Shown: piece by piece, positions 46,021 through 55,500 of the stretch
Numbering within the stretch: the first letter of the stretch is position 1
Layout: every line of letters begins with the position of its first letter
NCBI GenBank assembly: GCA_963925805.1
Contig: CAWUSE010000009.1
Location: forward strand, 105,104-169,103
From: UBA10347 sp905182135
GTDB taxonomy: Bacteria; Actinomycetota; Acidimicrobiia; Acidimicrobiales; UBA10347
DNA: 64,000 nucleotides
Direction: 5' to 3'
The notes under the pieces: generated by a model
Told to the model about the DNA's origin: nothing
The model's input: the letters and a program-made list of their open reading frames with translations, nothing else
Databases searched by the model: none
Position numbers and translations under genes: made by a program

Positions 46021-47205
46021 ATGAACGAACAAGCGCTACGCGAACTTGCGTTGTCGGTCATAGGCCACGCCGGCCTAGATGCCACCGAGGTTGACTTCCG
46101 CTCCGCTCTCTGGGACGCCGGCTTGGCCCGGGTCCAGTACCCGAAGGGCAAGGGTGGCCTAGACCTGTCACCACAGATGCAGGGTGTGATCGAGGAAGCC
46201 ATCCGCGAAGCCGGTCGCGACTACAACGCTCTCAGCCTGAACGTGATCGGCATCGGTATGGGTTTGCCGACCGTGCTGACCTATGGATCCGACGACCATC
46301 ACGTGAAGTATCTGAAGCGCATATTCACCGGCGAAGACATCTGGTGCCAGATGTTTTCTGAACCAAGCCATGGTTCTGACGTAGCTGGTTTGTCGAGCCG
46401 CGCTGTTCGTGACGGTGACGAGTGGATCATCAATGGCCAAAAGGTCTGGACAAGCGGCGCTCACCACTCTCGTTACGGCATGCTGCTGGTTCGTACCGAC
46501 CCCGACGTTCCCAAGCACAAGGGCCTGTCGTACTTTATTCTCGACATGCACTCGCCGGGAGTTGACATCCGTCCGCTTTATCAGATCACGGGCAACGCCG
46601 AATTCAACGAAGTGTTCTTCACCGATGTTCGTATTCCCCATTCGAACCTGCTTGGCGGTGTTGGCGATGGCTGGCGGGTTGCGACCACCACGCTGATGAA
46701 CGAGCGCGTTGCGCTTGGCGGCAGCACAGCACCGCGCGGCAGCGGCAACATCAGCATGCTCATGAAGCTGTGGGAGAAGCGAGCCTCGACGCTTGACGCC
46801 GTTTCGCGCCGTCTGATGGCCGACCGCATCATGAAACTGTGGACCGAGGCCGAAGTCGGTCGACTCACAACCCTGCGTGGCAGGGCCAACTCGGTTATGG
46901 GGAACCCAGGACCCGAAGGTTCCGTCGGCAAACTCGCCTCGGCCGAACTCAATATCCGCATCTGGAATTGCTGTATGGACCTACTTGGCAACGAGGCCAT
47001 GTTGCACGAGCCTGGCTATCCGATGAGCCGCGACATGGACCGGTCCGACTGGACCTACTCGAAGTTCTTCCTGCGCTCGCAGGCAAACACCATCGAGGGC
47101 GGAACTAGTGACATCATGCGAAACATCCTTGGCGAGCGAGTGCTCGGATTGCCTGGCGAGCCTCGCGTCGACAAGGCGATTCCATGGACCGACATTCCGG
47201 CGTAG
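46021..47205 (+). CDS. Acyl-CoA dehydrogenase
   Basis: The 394-residue flavoenzyme has WCQMFSEPSHGSDVAGL (FAD and substrate contact), GDEWIINGQKVWTSGA, and the C-terminal IEGGTSDI with E359 in the position of the catalytic base of medium-chain acyl-CoA dehydrogenases. The short N-terminus lacks some of the first helical bundle but the rest is complete. Substrate acyl-CoA is unknown. It overlaps the following kinase gene by 22 bases. A paralogue with similar sequence lies at 50157. Confidence 0.93.
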   Translation: MNEQALRELALSVIGHAGLDATEVDFRSALWDAGLARVQYPKGKGGLDLSPQMQGVIEEAIREAGRDYNALSLNVIGIGMGLPTVLTYGSDDHHVKYLKRIFTGEDIWCQMFSEPSHGSDVAGLSSRAVRDGDEWIINGQKVWTSGAHHSRYGMLLVRTDPDVPKHKGLSYFILDMHSPGVDIRPLYQITGNAEFNEVFFTDVRIPHSNLLGGVGDGWRVATTTLMNERVALGGSTAPRGSGNISMLMKLWEKRASTLDAVSRRLMADRIMKLWTEAEVGRLTTLRGRANSVMGNPGPEGSVGKLASAELNIRIWNCCMDLLGNEAMLHEPGYPMSRDMDRSDWTYSKFFLRSQANTIEGGTSDIMRNILGERVLGLPGEPRVDKAIPWTDIPA

Positions 47206-48047
47206 GCCGAGCCCTTGCCCAGATCACGGGCAGTCAGATTGCCGTCAGCACAGCGCTGAGCGGCGGCGATGTTGCCGCTTCCTCTCGTGTAACGCTCGAC
47301 GACGGGCAAACGGTCTTCGCCAAGACACATGCCAGCCCTCCGGAGCACTTCTTCGACACCGAGGCTCGTGGTCTGGAATGGTTACGGGCTGCAGACGCGT
47401 TGCCGGTTCCCGCTGTTCTAGGCGTTAGCGACAACCCCCCGCTGTTGGTGCTCGAGTGGATCGATGAGGCTCGAGCAAAAGCGAGAGACGACAACGCCTT
47501 CGGATCCGGGCTGGCCCGCCTACACAGCGCGAACGCTGAGTGCTTTGGGCGACCCGATGCCCGCACCACAGGCAGTCGAGGATTGCCGAACGCCCCCTGC
47601 GATACATGGCCCGAGTTCTATGCAACGCAGCGCCTACTACCGCTCGTCCGGTTGGCCAGCGCCAGCGGCATCTACGACGACCGGCAACTATTGGTGTTCG
47701 AATCAGTTGCTGCTCGTCTCGAAATCGTTGGAGGCCAGGCCGAGCCCGTAGCTCGGTTACATGGTGATCTGTGGGCCGGTAATCGTATTGTTGACCACAC
47801 AGGGACGAGCTGGCTGATCGACCCGGCGTGTCACGGCGGACACCGTGAGTTCGACTTGGCAATGATGCGGCTCTTCGGCGGCTTCGACGAGGGCGTCTTT
47901 CACGCCTATAACGACGCCAACCCGCTTGCAGATGGCTGGGCAGACCGAGTCGCGCTGCACCAGCTCGCACCGTTGTTGCTGCACGCCATCAAGTTCGGCG
48001 GCGGGTACGTCGAGGCTGCGATGACCGCAGCCCAAAAATACGAATGA
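47184..48047 (+). CDS. Fructosamine/ketosamine-3-kinase family protein
   Basis: The 287-residue protein-kinase-like phosphotransferase has the catalytic motif HGDLWAGN (193-200) and the metal-binding IDPACHGGHREFDLAMM segment, both typical of fructosamine-3-kinases. These phosphorylate sugar adducts on proteins, promoting their removal. Its start lies inside the acyl-CoA dehydrogenase gene (22-base overlap), so translation is coupled. It is convergent with the RDD gene. Confidence 0.92.
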   Translation: MDRHSGVGRALAQITGSQIAVSTALSGGDVAASSRVTLDDGQTVFAKTHASPPEHFFDTEARGLEWLRAADALPVPAVLGVSDNPPLLVLEWIDEARAKARDDNAFGSGLARLHSANAECFGRPDARTTGSRGLPNAPCDTWPEFYATQRLLPLVRLASASGIYDDRQLLVFESVAARLEIVGGQAEPVARLHGDLWAGNRIVDHTGTSWLIDPACHGGHREFDLAMMRLFGGFDEGVFHAYNDANPLADGWADRVALHQLAPLLLHAIKFGGGYVEAAMTAAQKYE

Positions 48048-48101
48048 GCTGCGACAGTCAAATATTGCCGACTACCGCAGCCCCGTGCGCAGACTTCGTG
48101 A

Positions 48102-48692
48102 TTATTTGGTTTGGATAACCATCGTCTTGGCGATGCGGTCGTACACCGTCTGTCGCTTCGGGTCGTTGAACAACCAAAAGAGTGACAGCACGAACACAAC
48201 CAAGCTGATCAGGAAGCCAATGACCGGAATATTACCGACCAGGCTTGGGATCCAACGCATGATGGCCGGCTCCCAACCAGGCGGGGTTTCGCCAGTGTCT
48301 TGGCGGACAACTGCGAGACCCAAGATCAGCTTGCCCAACGAGCCACCCTTAAGCGCAACCATGGCAGCTTCGTAGGCAAAGCTGAAGGCAATACCCAGAA
48401 GCAGAACGCCGAAGTTGAACTCGCCGAGACCAGAGCCGAAGATGGCAGCGAAAACAGGAATCGCGATCGCAATCGAAATTACAGCATCGATCAAGCGTGC
48501 GCCGACGCGCTGTCCGGCTGTAGCCAGGCGTTGCCCATGCGGTGTCATGGCCGTGTCAGCTTCGGCTGCGGGCGCTCCTTGAATCGGCTGCGGCTCGCCC
48601 TGCCAGGCGACGCCGTCCCAGTAACGATGGGTACCAGCTGGGTCCCCGGGAGCTGGGTACCAACCTGCAGGAGTTGACGGAGTTTCAGACAT
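48102..48692 (-). CDS. DUF2510 and RDD-domain membrane protein
   Basis: The 196-residue protein begins with a DUF2510 segment (GWYPAPGDPAGTHRYWDGVAW), then a linker, then an RDD domain of three membrane helices with arginine in RVGARLIDAVIS and the DDPKRQTVYDR-like end. Function is unknown; RDD proteins may be transporters. ATG 48692 gives the normal start; the frame is open to 48740. Confidence 0.88.
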   Translation of the reverse strand: MSETPSTPAGWYPAPGDPAGTHRYWDGVAWQGEPQPIQGAPAAEADTAMTPHGQRLATAGQRVGARLIDAVISIAIAIPVFAAIFGSGLGEFNFGVLLLGIAFSFAYEAAMVALKGGSLGKLILGLAVVRQDTGETPPGWEPAIMRWIPSLVGNIPVIGFLISLVVFVLSLFWLFNDPKRQTVYDRIAKTMVIQTK

Positions 48693-48732
48693 TAGCCGCT
48701 TTCGTGTCAGGCGATGGACCGATGAGACCCTA

Positions 48733-48798
48733 TTACACATCCAGCCCCTGGGTCAGGACTCGCTGTTACACCCCCAGCCCCTGGGTCGGGAATCGCAG
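48733..48798. repeat. Imperfect 33-bp tandem duplication
   Basis: Two 33-bp units (48733-48765, 48766-48798), sharing CCAGCCCCTGGGTC and flanking bases with a few mismatches, lie in the 183-base spacer between the RDD gene and the MFS gene. Confidence 0.8.
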
Positions 48799-48875
48799 TG
48801 CTATCGGGTGTCGCAAGAGTGCCCGGGACCTCCGATACAGACCACTCAAAACAAGATGAGCGAAGCGAATCCGGA

Positions 48876-50087
48876 CTACCCGTGGACAGCCTGCCAGCGC
48901 GGCGCCACGACCATATGCAGCGTTACCAGACCGACTGCTGCGGCTCCCGCCGTCGTCAAGAAGGCCGGCCGATACCCAGCGTTCAGAACGATCAGGCCCA
49001 GCGTCGGTCCAACGATTGCTGCAGCGACGTCATAGGACGCCGTGAACGTCGCCATAGCCGAACCCCGTTCTCGATCCGAGACCCCATCGACAGCAATCGC
49101 TATGAACGATGGCGATTGAAGCGATAGTCCAGCAGCTACAAGCGCCGCTCCCACGATCAGACCGGTGGGGGTCGCCCAAAACGCCACAAGGACCATCGCC
49201 CCCACTGTCACGACGAGCGCCCAAGACCCCGCGCGAATCGGTCCAATAATGTCCGGTACTCGACCGAGTGTCGTGCGAATCAACACCATCGTCGCAGACG
49301 CGACCAGGAAGGCAATACCTGCGTCTTCCATGCCGATCGCGCGGGCATAGAGCGGCAGGAACGTCATAAACCCGTTGAAGGCGAACACACCAAAGAGCGT
49401 GACCAAACCTGGCAGAAGTGCACTGCGGTGGATCATTGGAGATGGCTTAGCGTCGGGGTCGCCAGGCCGTGATGCCAGCAGCATGGCGAGTAGGCCGCTG
49501 ACCGTCGACACGCCAGCAGCGGTGAACCATACCCACGAGTAGCCGAGTGAATCGAGCATCCGTTCGGCGAGCATCGGACCCAGTCCCATACCAGCGTGAA
49601 AAGATACAAGAACAAGTGCAGCGGCCTGGCTGCGACGCTTCGGTGGCGCAAGCTGGATACCGAGCATCGTCGAACCGGTGACCATGGCTGCGCCACTGGC
49701 GCCAAGTACCAGCCTGGCTGCCGCAGCCCCGCCGACGCTCGACGCAGCGGCCAGCATCACAAACGCCGCCGCCCCTAAGCCGGCCCCAATCACGAGAATC
49801 CGTCGGGCGCCTCGTCTGTCGGCGGTACGACCGAACCAGATTCGGGTCGCGAGCGCAGAAAACGCAGCAGATCCCATGACGAAACCAGCGGTCGCTTCAG
49901 TCCCGCCGAGTTCGTCGACAACGAACTTCGGCAACAACGCATTAACTGCTCCAGTCGCCAAGAAATAAACGCTGGCCGTAACCATCAACGTTGCGAACTC
50001 GCGGCTCATCAGGCGTTCGAAATCCATGGGCCCAGAGGCCGCTTCTACCTTTGTCTCTGCCAACATTGGTCTCTGCCACCATTGCAC
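48876..50087 (-). CDS. MFS transporter
   Basis: The 403-residue protein has about twelve membrane segments, the RIWFGRTADRRGARR loop motif of MFS carriers and a symmetric second half. Its substrate is unknown. The N-terminus has several in-frame methionines (M1, M8, M21); the first is given here. It is divergent from the acyl-CoA dehydrogenase gene at 50157 with only about 70 bases between, so control regions may overlap. Confidence 0.88.
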   Translation of the reverse strand: MQWWQRPMLAETKVEAASGPMDFERLMSREFATLMVTASVYFLATGAVNALLPKFVVDELGGTEATAGFVMGSAAFSALATRIWFGRTADRRGARRILVIGAGLGAAAFVMLAAASSVGGAAAARLVLGASGAAMVTGSTMLGIQLAPPKRRSQAAALVLVSFHAGMGLGPMLAERMLDSLGYSWVWFTAAGVSTVSGLLAMLLASRPGDPDAKPSPMIHRSALLPGLVTLFGVFAFNGFMTFLPLYARAIGMEDAGIAFLVASATMVLIRTTLGRVPDIIGPIRAGSWALVVTVGAMVLVAFWATPTGLIVGAALVAAGLSLQSPSFIAIAVDGVSDRERGSAMATFTASYDVAAAIVGPTLGLIVLNAGYRPAFLTTAGAAAVGLVTLHMVVAPRWQAVHG

Positions 50088-50156
50088 TACCGGTTCGGGA
50101 ACGACCCAAAATCGGGCTGAGCAACTGACAGTCTAGGGCGATTGCTCGTTAACCTC

Positions 50157-51356
50157 ATGGCCATGAGCGATGCTGATCTCCAGACAGTCGAGGCTGCCCT
50201 CGAGGCACTTCTTGCCGACCACGACCCAAAGGCCGAGAGCTACCACGAGTTTCGTGGCCATCTCTTTGACGCCGGCCTGGCCTGGATTCAGTTTGAGAAA
50301 GGTGCTGGCGGTCTCGGCATGGCTCCACAGCTACAGAGGACTATCAACGTCCGCCTGAAAGAAGCTGGCGCACCACCGACCAATCCAGCCCAGTTCTTCA
50401 TGTACCTGGCTGGCCCTACCATTGCCACCCATGCCGATGACGAGGTAAAGAAGCGGTTCCTGCGCCCTATGTTTACCGGCGAAGAGAAGTGGTGCCAGCT
50501 ATTTTCGGAACCCGGTGCTGGTTCTGACTTTGCGGGTCTTGCCACCAAGGCCTTGAAAGATGGCGACGAATGGATCGTCAATGGCCAAAAGGTCTGGAAC
50601 ACCCTTGCTCACATTGCTGACTGGGGCATGCTGGTGACCCGAACCGACCCCAACGTTCGCAAGCACCGCGGTATGACCTACTTCGCTCTCGATATGAAGG
50701 CCGAGGGCGTTGATGTGCGTCCACTGCGCCAGATCACCGGCGAAGCCGAGTTCAACGAGGTCTACATGACCGACGTGCGCATCCCCGATGCACATCGCAT
50801 TGGCGCCGAGGGCGAGGGCTGGCGCGCCGCACTCACCACATTGATGAACGAGCGAACGGCTATCGGCGGCAGCGGCAGTGGTGGCGGGCTGCTCACCGGC
50901 GGCGGGGCAATCGGCAAACTCATCGAGATCTATAAAGAGACCGGCAACGACTCAGCCGTCGAACGCGACGAGGTCACACAGCTCTGGATTCGCGCCGAGG
51001 TACTGCGACTCACCAACATGCGCGCCGCCCAGCTGGCCCGCGGCGGCAACCCTGGCCCCGAAGGCTCTGTTGGCAAGGCCATGATGGCATTCGTCAATCA
51101 AGACATCTGGGAAAAGGCCGTCGATCTGCAGGGCATGGCAGGCCAACTCGATTACGACTACACCTTCCGCCGCCCCGAGACCACCGACATGACCGGCGAT
51201 AGCGCCGGCTACGCATTCCTTCGGGCCCGCGCGAACACCATCGAGGGCGGCACCAGCGAGATCATGAAAAACATCCTTGGCGAGCAGGTTCTGGGTCTAC
51301 CCGGTGAACCTCGTCTTGACAAGGACGTCCCCTGGATCGACGTTCCACGCGGGTAG
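50157..51356 (+). CDS. Acyl-CoA dehydrogenase
   Basis: The 399-residue protein is a paralogue of the acyl-CoA dehydrogenase at 46021, sharing WCQLFSEPGAGSDFAGL, GDEWIVNGQKVWNT and IEGGTSEI with the catalytic-base candidate E363. A glycine/serine-rich loop (GGSGSGGGLLTGGG) replaces part of the mid-domain. ATG 50157 is chosen over a TTG at 50142. No neighbours on the same strand suggest a pathway; the substrate is unknown. Confidence 0.93.
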   Translation: MAMSDADLQTVEAALEALLADHDPKAESYHEFRGHLFDAGLAWIQFEKGAGGLGMAPQLQRTINVRLKEAGAPPTNPAQFFMYLAGPTIATHADDEVKKRFLRPMFTGEEKWCQLFSEPGAGSDFAGLATKALKDGDEWIVNGQKVWNTLAHIADWGMLVTRTDPNVRKHRGMTYFALDMKAEGVDVRPLRQITGEAEFNEVYMTDVRIPDAHRIGAEGEGWRAALTTLMNERTAIGGSGSGGGLLTGGGAIGKLIEIYKETGNDSAVERDEVTQLWIRAEVLRLTNMRAAQLARGGNPGPEGSVGKAMMAFVNQDIWEKAVDLQGMAGQLDYDYTFRRPETTDMTGDSAGYAFLRARANTIEGGTSEIMKNILGEQVLGLPGEPRLDKDVPWIDVPRG

Positions 51357-51490
51357 TTGCACTAGCCGGGCTGGATAGGTCGGTGACCCTTCCAAGCTCA
51401 CAGACCCACCGCTAGGCACCTCGCTCTGTTTCGCAGCGCTTGGTTCTTGACAACGACCCAAGAACCAAGCCATACCAACCGCCTAAACGG

Positions 51491-52147
51491 CTACAACAAG
51501 TCAACGATGAGTGGCGCATGATCGGACGGCTTGGCCGGACGCACCACCAGTGGGTTACGGGCGTGCCGATCGACCCACACATCGTCGAGACGCTCGGTCA
51601 CCGCCTTCGATCCAAGTGCGAGGTCGAGACGCAGACCTTTGTTTTTGGCGAACTGGGTACCGACGTAGTTCCACCAGGTGAACTGGGGCTCATCCCGGTA
51701 TTGATCCCGTGCTAAGTCCACGAAACCCAGGTCGATAGAACCTTGTACACCAGCACGTTCTTTGTCGGTTGCGTGCTTCTTGCCCGCCCATTGTTTGGCG
51801 TCGTAGAAGTCGATGTCTGCCATGCCTACGTTGAAGTCTCCAGCGACCAGCGCTGCCGTGTTTGTTGCATCAATCAGTCGCAGCTCGGCGAACCCGGTTG
51901 AGGACTGGAAGCCATAAGCCACGTCTTCCAGGCCGACACGACTCACAATGGCCACACCGTTCCAGTGATTCACGCCATGGTGAGCAGACTGGTAACCAAT
52001 CTCAGCGAACTCGTCGAAGGGGAAATCACCGTCGGTGCACTTGGTCTGTTGGAGAAGCGCAACGTCGATCTTGCGTTCGACACGCCACGTCAGGACTTGC
52101 TCAGAGCGTGCTCCTAACGAGTTCACGTTCCGAGTCCCTATAGGCAT
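51491..52147 (-). CDS. Exodeoxyribonuclease III-like protein, probably inactive
   Basis: The 218-residue protein is clearly of the ExoIII/AP-endonuclease family (RNVNSL start, GYQSAHHGVNHWNGVAIVSR, AGDFNVG, FTWWNY, GLRLDLAL, PSDHAPL), but about 40-45 residues between LRLIDAT and LVAGDFN are missing. That deletion removes the strand that carries the catalytic tyrosine. The metal-binding glutamate in the usual LQETK is glutamine here (LLQQTK). The aspartate of GDFN and the final D-H pair remain. The frame is open, so it is either a recent pseudogene or a protein with a changed role. Confidence 0.8.
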   Translation of the reverse strand: MPIGTRNVNSLGARSEQVLTWRVERKIDVALLQQTKCTDGDFPFDEFAEIGYQSAHHGVNHWNGVAIVSRVGLEDVAYGFQSSTGFAELRLIDATNTAALVAGDFNVGMADIDFYDAKQWAGKKHATDKERAGVQGSIDLGFVDLARDQYRDEPQFTWWNYVGTQFAKNKGLRLDLALGSKAVTERLDDVWVDRHARNPLVVRPAKPSDHAPLIVDLL

Positions 52148-52346
52148 GACCAATCACAGCACAGAGTCGGCTTGACAGCCCGTTCAACCTCGAGAACTGA
52201 CCCCTCACACTCTCGGTGTTGTCTCTCAATTCTCGTTGCGTCGCAAGGCGACACCGCGAGGAACCTGCTCGCTCCACCTTGTGTTGGCTCGACCCACAAG
52301 GCCGAGGCCGTGTCCTGGGAGATGCCTGGGGGCCTACGCTTGCGGT

Positions 52347-53447
52347 ATGAACCCGCAGATGCCTGGCGATGTGAGCACCGACGCGATGCTCGAAGACCTG
52401 AAGACTCTGGTTGAGATCGAGTCGCCCTCTCGAGACCTGGAAGCATTGGCCGTGTCGGCCAACGCCGTTGCCGGCATCATCGAGAAACACCTCGGTGGTT
52501 CGGCCAAACTAATCGAAAGCGCCGCGGGGCCACATGTGCATTGGTCCGGTGGCGGCGAACCGAAAGTTTTGATCCTGGGTCACCACGACACGGTGTTCCC
52601 CCTCGGCACGCTTGAACGACGTCCATTCCTGGTCCAAGACGGACATGCGACTGGACCCGGCGTGTTCGACATGCTGGGAGGCATCGTCCAAGCAGTGCAT
52701 GGTATTGCCACCGTCCAAGATTGGTCCAGTGTTGAAATCTTGATGAGCGCGGACGAAGAAGTTGGCTCTCGTTCCTCTCGCTCATTGATTGAAGAACGAG
52801 CGCTGGCCTGCGGCGCAGTCCTTGTGCTCGAAGGTGCGGCAGACGGCGGGGCGATCAAGATTGGTCGAAAAGGGTGCGGCACTTTCCGCATCGATATCAA
52901 GGGCCGCGCTTCGCACGCCGGACTTGAGCCCGAAGCAGGTATTAATGCCTTGATAGAAGCATCACATCAGGTCATCGAAATTACTGGACTCGGCCGCGCA
53001 GACATTGGCACAACGGTGACGCCAACGGTAGCGACCGCAGGTACAACCGATAATGTCGTCCCCGCCGAGGCCAAGGTAATCGTCGATGTTCGAGTCGAGT
53101 CTGCCGACGAGAAAGAGCGTCTCGAGACTGCATTCGCTGCGTTAGCGCCGCATCTGCCCGGCGCTGCTATCACCGTCAGCGGCGGCGTCAACCGACCGCC
53201 AATGCCGGAGTCCGCATCGGCCGAACTCTTTGCTATCGCACGCGATGTGCTGCCAGGCATTGAGGGCACATCCGTCGGCGGCGGCAGCGACGGTAACTTC
53301 ACCGCAGCGATTGGGGTACCCACGCTCGACGGCCTTGGGGCTGTTGGCGGCGGGGCACACGCCGATCACGAGTATCTAGTCGTCGACGCCATGGCCGAAC
53401 GGGCACGACTTGTTGCTGGCCTGGTCGAAACCTTGTCGCGTCGCTAA
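52347..53447 (+). CDS. M20-family metallopeptidase (carboxypeptidase G2-like)
   Basis: The 366-residue protein has the M20 di-zinc site: H80 (ILGHHDTVFP), D108 (GPGVFDMLGG), E137/E138 (SADEEVGS), E162 and the C-terminal GGGAHADHEY histidine. A dimerisation domain lies between, as in carboxypeptidase G2. Such enzymes release amino acids from N-acyl or peptide substrates. ATG 52347 gives the normal start; the frame is open upstream to 52236. The AMP-ligase gene starts 68 bases downstream on the same strand. Confidence 0.9.
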   Translation: MNPQMPGDVSTDAMLEDLKTLVEIESPSRDLEALAVSANAVAGIIEKHLGGSAKLIESAAGPHVHWSGGGEPKVLILGHHDTVFPLGTLERRPFLVQDGHATGPGVFDMLGGIVQAVHGIATVQDWSSVEILMSADEEVGSRSSRSLIEERALACGAVLVLEGAADGGAIKIGRKGCGTFRIDIKGRASHAGLEPEAGINALIEASHQVIEITGLGRADIGTTVTPTVATAGTTDNVVPAEAKVIVDVRVESADEKERLETAFAALAPHLPGAAITVSGGVNRPPMPESASAELFAIARDVLPGIEGTSVGGGSDGNFTAAIGVPTLDGLGAVGGGAHADHEYLVVDAMAERARLVAGLVETLSRR

Positions 53448-53515
53448 CCAACGTTGACCCGATACAGACCAAGTAGCGTTGCGATCGCACACTGACCCAT
53501 ACCGGAGGTTTGACG

Positions 53516-55027
53516 GTGTACACGATGCGTGATCCGCTACGGCGGGCCGAACAACTCTTCGCTGCTAATGAAGCAGTGACATGCGACGACCGCAGACGGA
53601 CCTATCGCGAACTAGCGACGCGGGTTCGCAAGGTCGCTGGCATGCTCGAAGCCATCACCGGCCCAGGCGACCGGGTTGCGTTGTGGGCAAACAATAGCGA
53701 TACCTACCTTGAGCTGTTCCTGGGTATTCCCTGCGCCAATCGGGCCATCGTGCCGCACAACACACGCTGGGCCGTCCCCGAATTGGTCTACGCAACTAAA
53801 GACGCTGGCGCCAAGATTCTCATCACCGATCGTGACCCTGGAGCGGAACTAAGCGCTGTCGTCGATCGGGTCATCCGGATCGACACTGGCGAATACGAAG
53901 AACTTCTCACCGGCGCACCCGAGGCGGAGCCTGCCCTCACCCCTGACACGCTTGCCGGGCTCTTCTACACCGGCGGAACCACAGGCGCCTCGAAGGGAGT
54001 GATGCTCACCCATGCCAACCTGATGGCCAACGCGGTACACGTTCAATTAGCCCAACCCCTGGTCGCCGACGATCGCTACTTGACCATGGCACCCATGTTC
54101 CACGCCGCTGGCGTGTACTGCGCCCTGCCCGTCATCTGGGTAGGCGCTGCGAACATCGTGCAACCAGCGTTCTCCCCAGACGTCACGCTCGACCTGATCG
54201 AGTCCGAGAAGATCACCTGCGCCATAGCGGTGCCATCGATGTTGGCGGCCATGGTCGAGAGCCAAACAACAGCACCCCGACAGGTATCCAGCTTGCGCTG
54301 GATCTCACACGGGGCGTCGCCGGTCGCACTCGAAGTCCTCAAGCGCAGTTGCGAACTGTTCGACTGCGAGCACATCCATCTCTACGGGGCAACCGAACTT
54401 TCGCCGATCGCAGCGGTGTTCCGATTCGAAGAGGCGTTCCTGGACGATCCCCAACGGGCGAAGAGTTGCGGCACCGCTCCCCCAGGCGTGAACCTGCAAA
54501 TCCGTGACGCTCAGGGAGCGACCCTGCCCAATGGCGAGGTCGGCGAAGTCACAGTGCAGGGACCCAACGTCATGATCGGCTACTGGAACAAGCCCGAACA
54601 GACTGCCGCCGCACTAGACGCCAATGGCTGGTACTCAACCGGCGACGTCGGCTTCCTAGACGACGAGGGCTACCTCTATCTCGTTGACCGTAGTAAGGAC
54701 ATGATCGTGTCCGGCGGCGAGAACGTCTACTGCACCGAAGTTGAAGACGCCATCTATTCGCTTGCGGGCGTGCTCGAGGCCACCGTGTTCGGTATCCCTG
54801 ATGAGCAATGGGGCGAAGCAGTTCATGCCGTCGTCGTTCCTCGGGAGGGCACAGATCTCGACGACGCAGCGGTCATCAACCACTGTCGGGGCCTGATCGG
54901 CGGCTACAAGGTGCCAAAGTCGGTGACCTTTCAGGCAGACCCGCTTCCCAAGTCCGGCCCGGGCAAGGTGCTCAAGCGCGAGTTGCGCGCTCCATTCTGG
55001 GACGGCAAGGACCGCCAGATCAACTAG
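53516..55027 (+). CDS. AMP-forming acyl-CoA synthetase/ligase
   Basis: The 503-residue ANL-superfamily enzyme has the phosphate loop YTGGTTGASKGV, the GATE motif, the STGDVGFLD hinge region and the C-terminal catalytic lysine in PKSGPGKVLKREL. It activates a carboxylic acid as acyl-AMP and then acyl-CoA. GTG 53516 is chosen because GGAGG (53504-53508) lies seven bases upstream; TTG 53510 would leave no spacing. It lies just before the ArsR/HyuAB gene set and could supply or use its acid product. Confidence 0.92.
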   Translation: MYTMRDPLRRAEQLFAANEAVTCDDRRRTYRELATRVRKVAGMLEAITGPGDRVALWANNSDTYLELFLGIPCANRAIVPHNTRWAVPELVYATKDAGAKILITDRDPGAELSAVVDRVIRIDTGEYEELLTGAPEAEPALTPDTLAGLFYTGGTTGASKGVMLTHANLMANAVHVQLAQPLVADDRYLTMAPMFHAAGVYCALPVIWVGAANIVQPAFSPDVTLDLIESEKITCAIAVPSMLAAMVESQTTAPRQVSSLRWISHGASPVALEVLKRSCELFDCEHIHLYGATELSPIAAVFRFEEAFLDDPQRAKSCGTAPPGVNLQIRDAQGATLPNGEVGEVTVQGPNVMIGYWNKPEQTAAALDANGWYSTGDVGFLDDEGYLYLVDRSKDMIVSGGENVYCTEVEDAIYSLAGVLEATVFGIPDEQWGEAVHAVVVPREGTDLDDAAVINHCRGLIGGYKVPKSVTFQADPLPKSGPGKVLKRELRAPFWDGKDRQIN

Positions 55028-55136
55028 CCCGTAGCATTAGCTAGAGATCAAGCGGTGCAGTCCGGTCTTTAGCTCAGAAACTCTGTGGTGGGCAATGATC
55101 CGGCGGACTTCGAGTTGATAGCTACTACATAACGTG

Positions 55137-55152
55137 ATAGTTAAGTGACTAT
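55137..55152. promoter_or_regulatory. Candidate operator overlapping the ArsR start
   Basis: ATAGT (55137-55141) and ACTAT (55148-55152) form an inverted repeat with a six-base spacer; a further ATAG lies at 55118-55121. The repeat overlaps the ATG at 55151. An ArsR-family repressor binding here would block its own operon. Confidence 0.5.
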
Positions 55153-55489
55153 GACGGTGATTCATCATGCATCTGGCACCCAGAGTCACACAGAACTCGA
55201 GTCAGGGCTTAAGGCTCTTGCCAGTCAGCGGCGACTCCAGATTCTCGATTGGCTCAAAGACCCTGCGACCCACTTCCCTCCCCAGGAACACGGTGATCAT
55301 CAAGACCACGGCGCTTGCAACCTATTCATTGTCGACAAGCTGGGAGTGAGCCAACCTGCTGGCTCTCGCCACCTGAAGATCCTGGTCGACGCTGGCCTGA
55401 TCATTGCCACGCGTCGCAAAGGCTGGACGTACTACCGACGAAACGAAGACGCCATTGCCTACATCAGTCGGCAACTCGCAATCATCTAA
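55151..55489 (+). CDS. ArsR-family winged-helix regulator with His/Cys loop
   Basis: The 112-residue protein has the ArsR winged-helix pattern, with LASQRRLQILDWL in the first helices and SQPAGSRHLKILVDAGLI as recognition helix and wing. A striking segment between, residues 41-56 (HFPPQEHGDHQDHGAC), has four histidines and a cysteine and could bind metal or sense ligand. Such proteins usually repress and release on signal. It is the first gene of a tight run: SDR (12 bases on), then HyuA, HyuB and the oxidase, each overlapping by one to four bases. Start ATG 55151; GTG 55145 is possible. Confidence 0.88.
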   Translation: MTVIHHASGTQSHTELESGLKALASQRRLQILDWLKDPATHFPPQEHGDHQDHGACNLFIVDKLGVSQPAGSRHLKILVDAGLIIATRRKGWTYYRRNEDAIAYISRQLAII

Positions 55490-55500
55490 GGAACTCGAAC

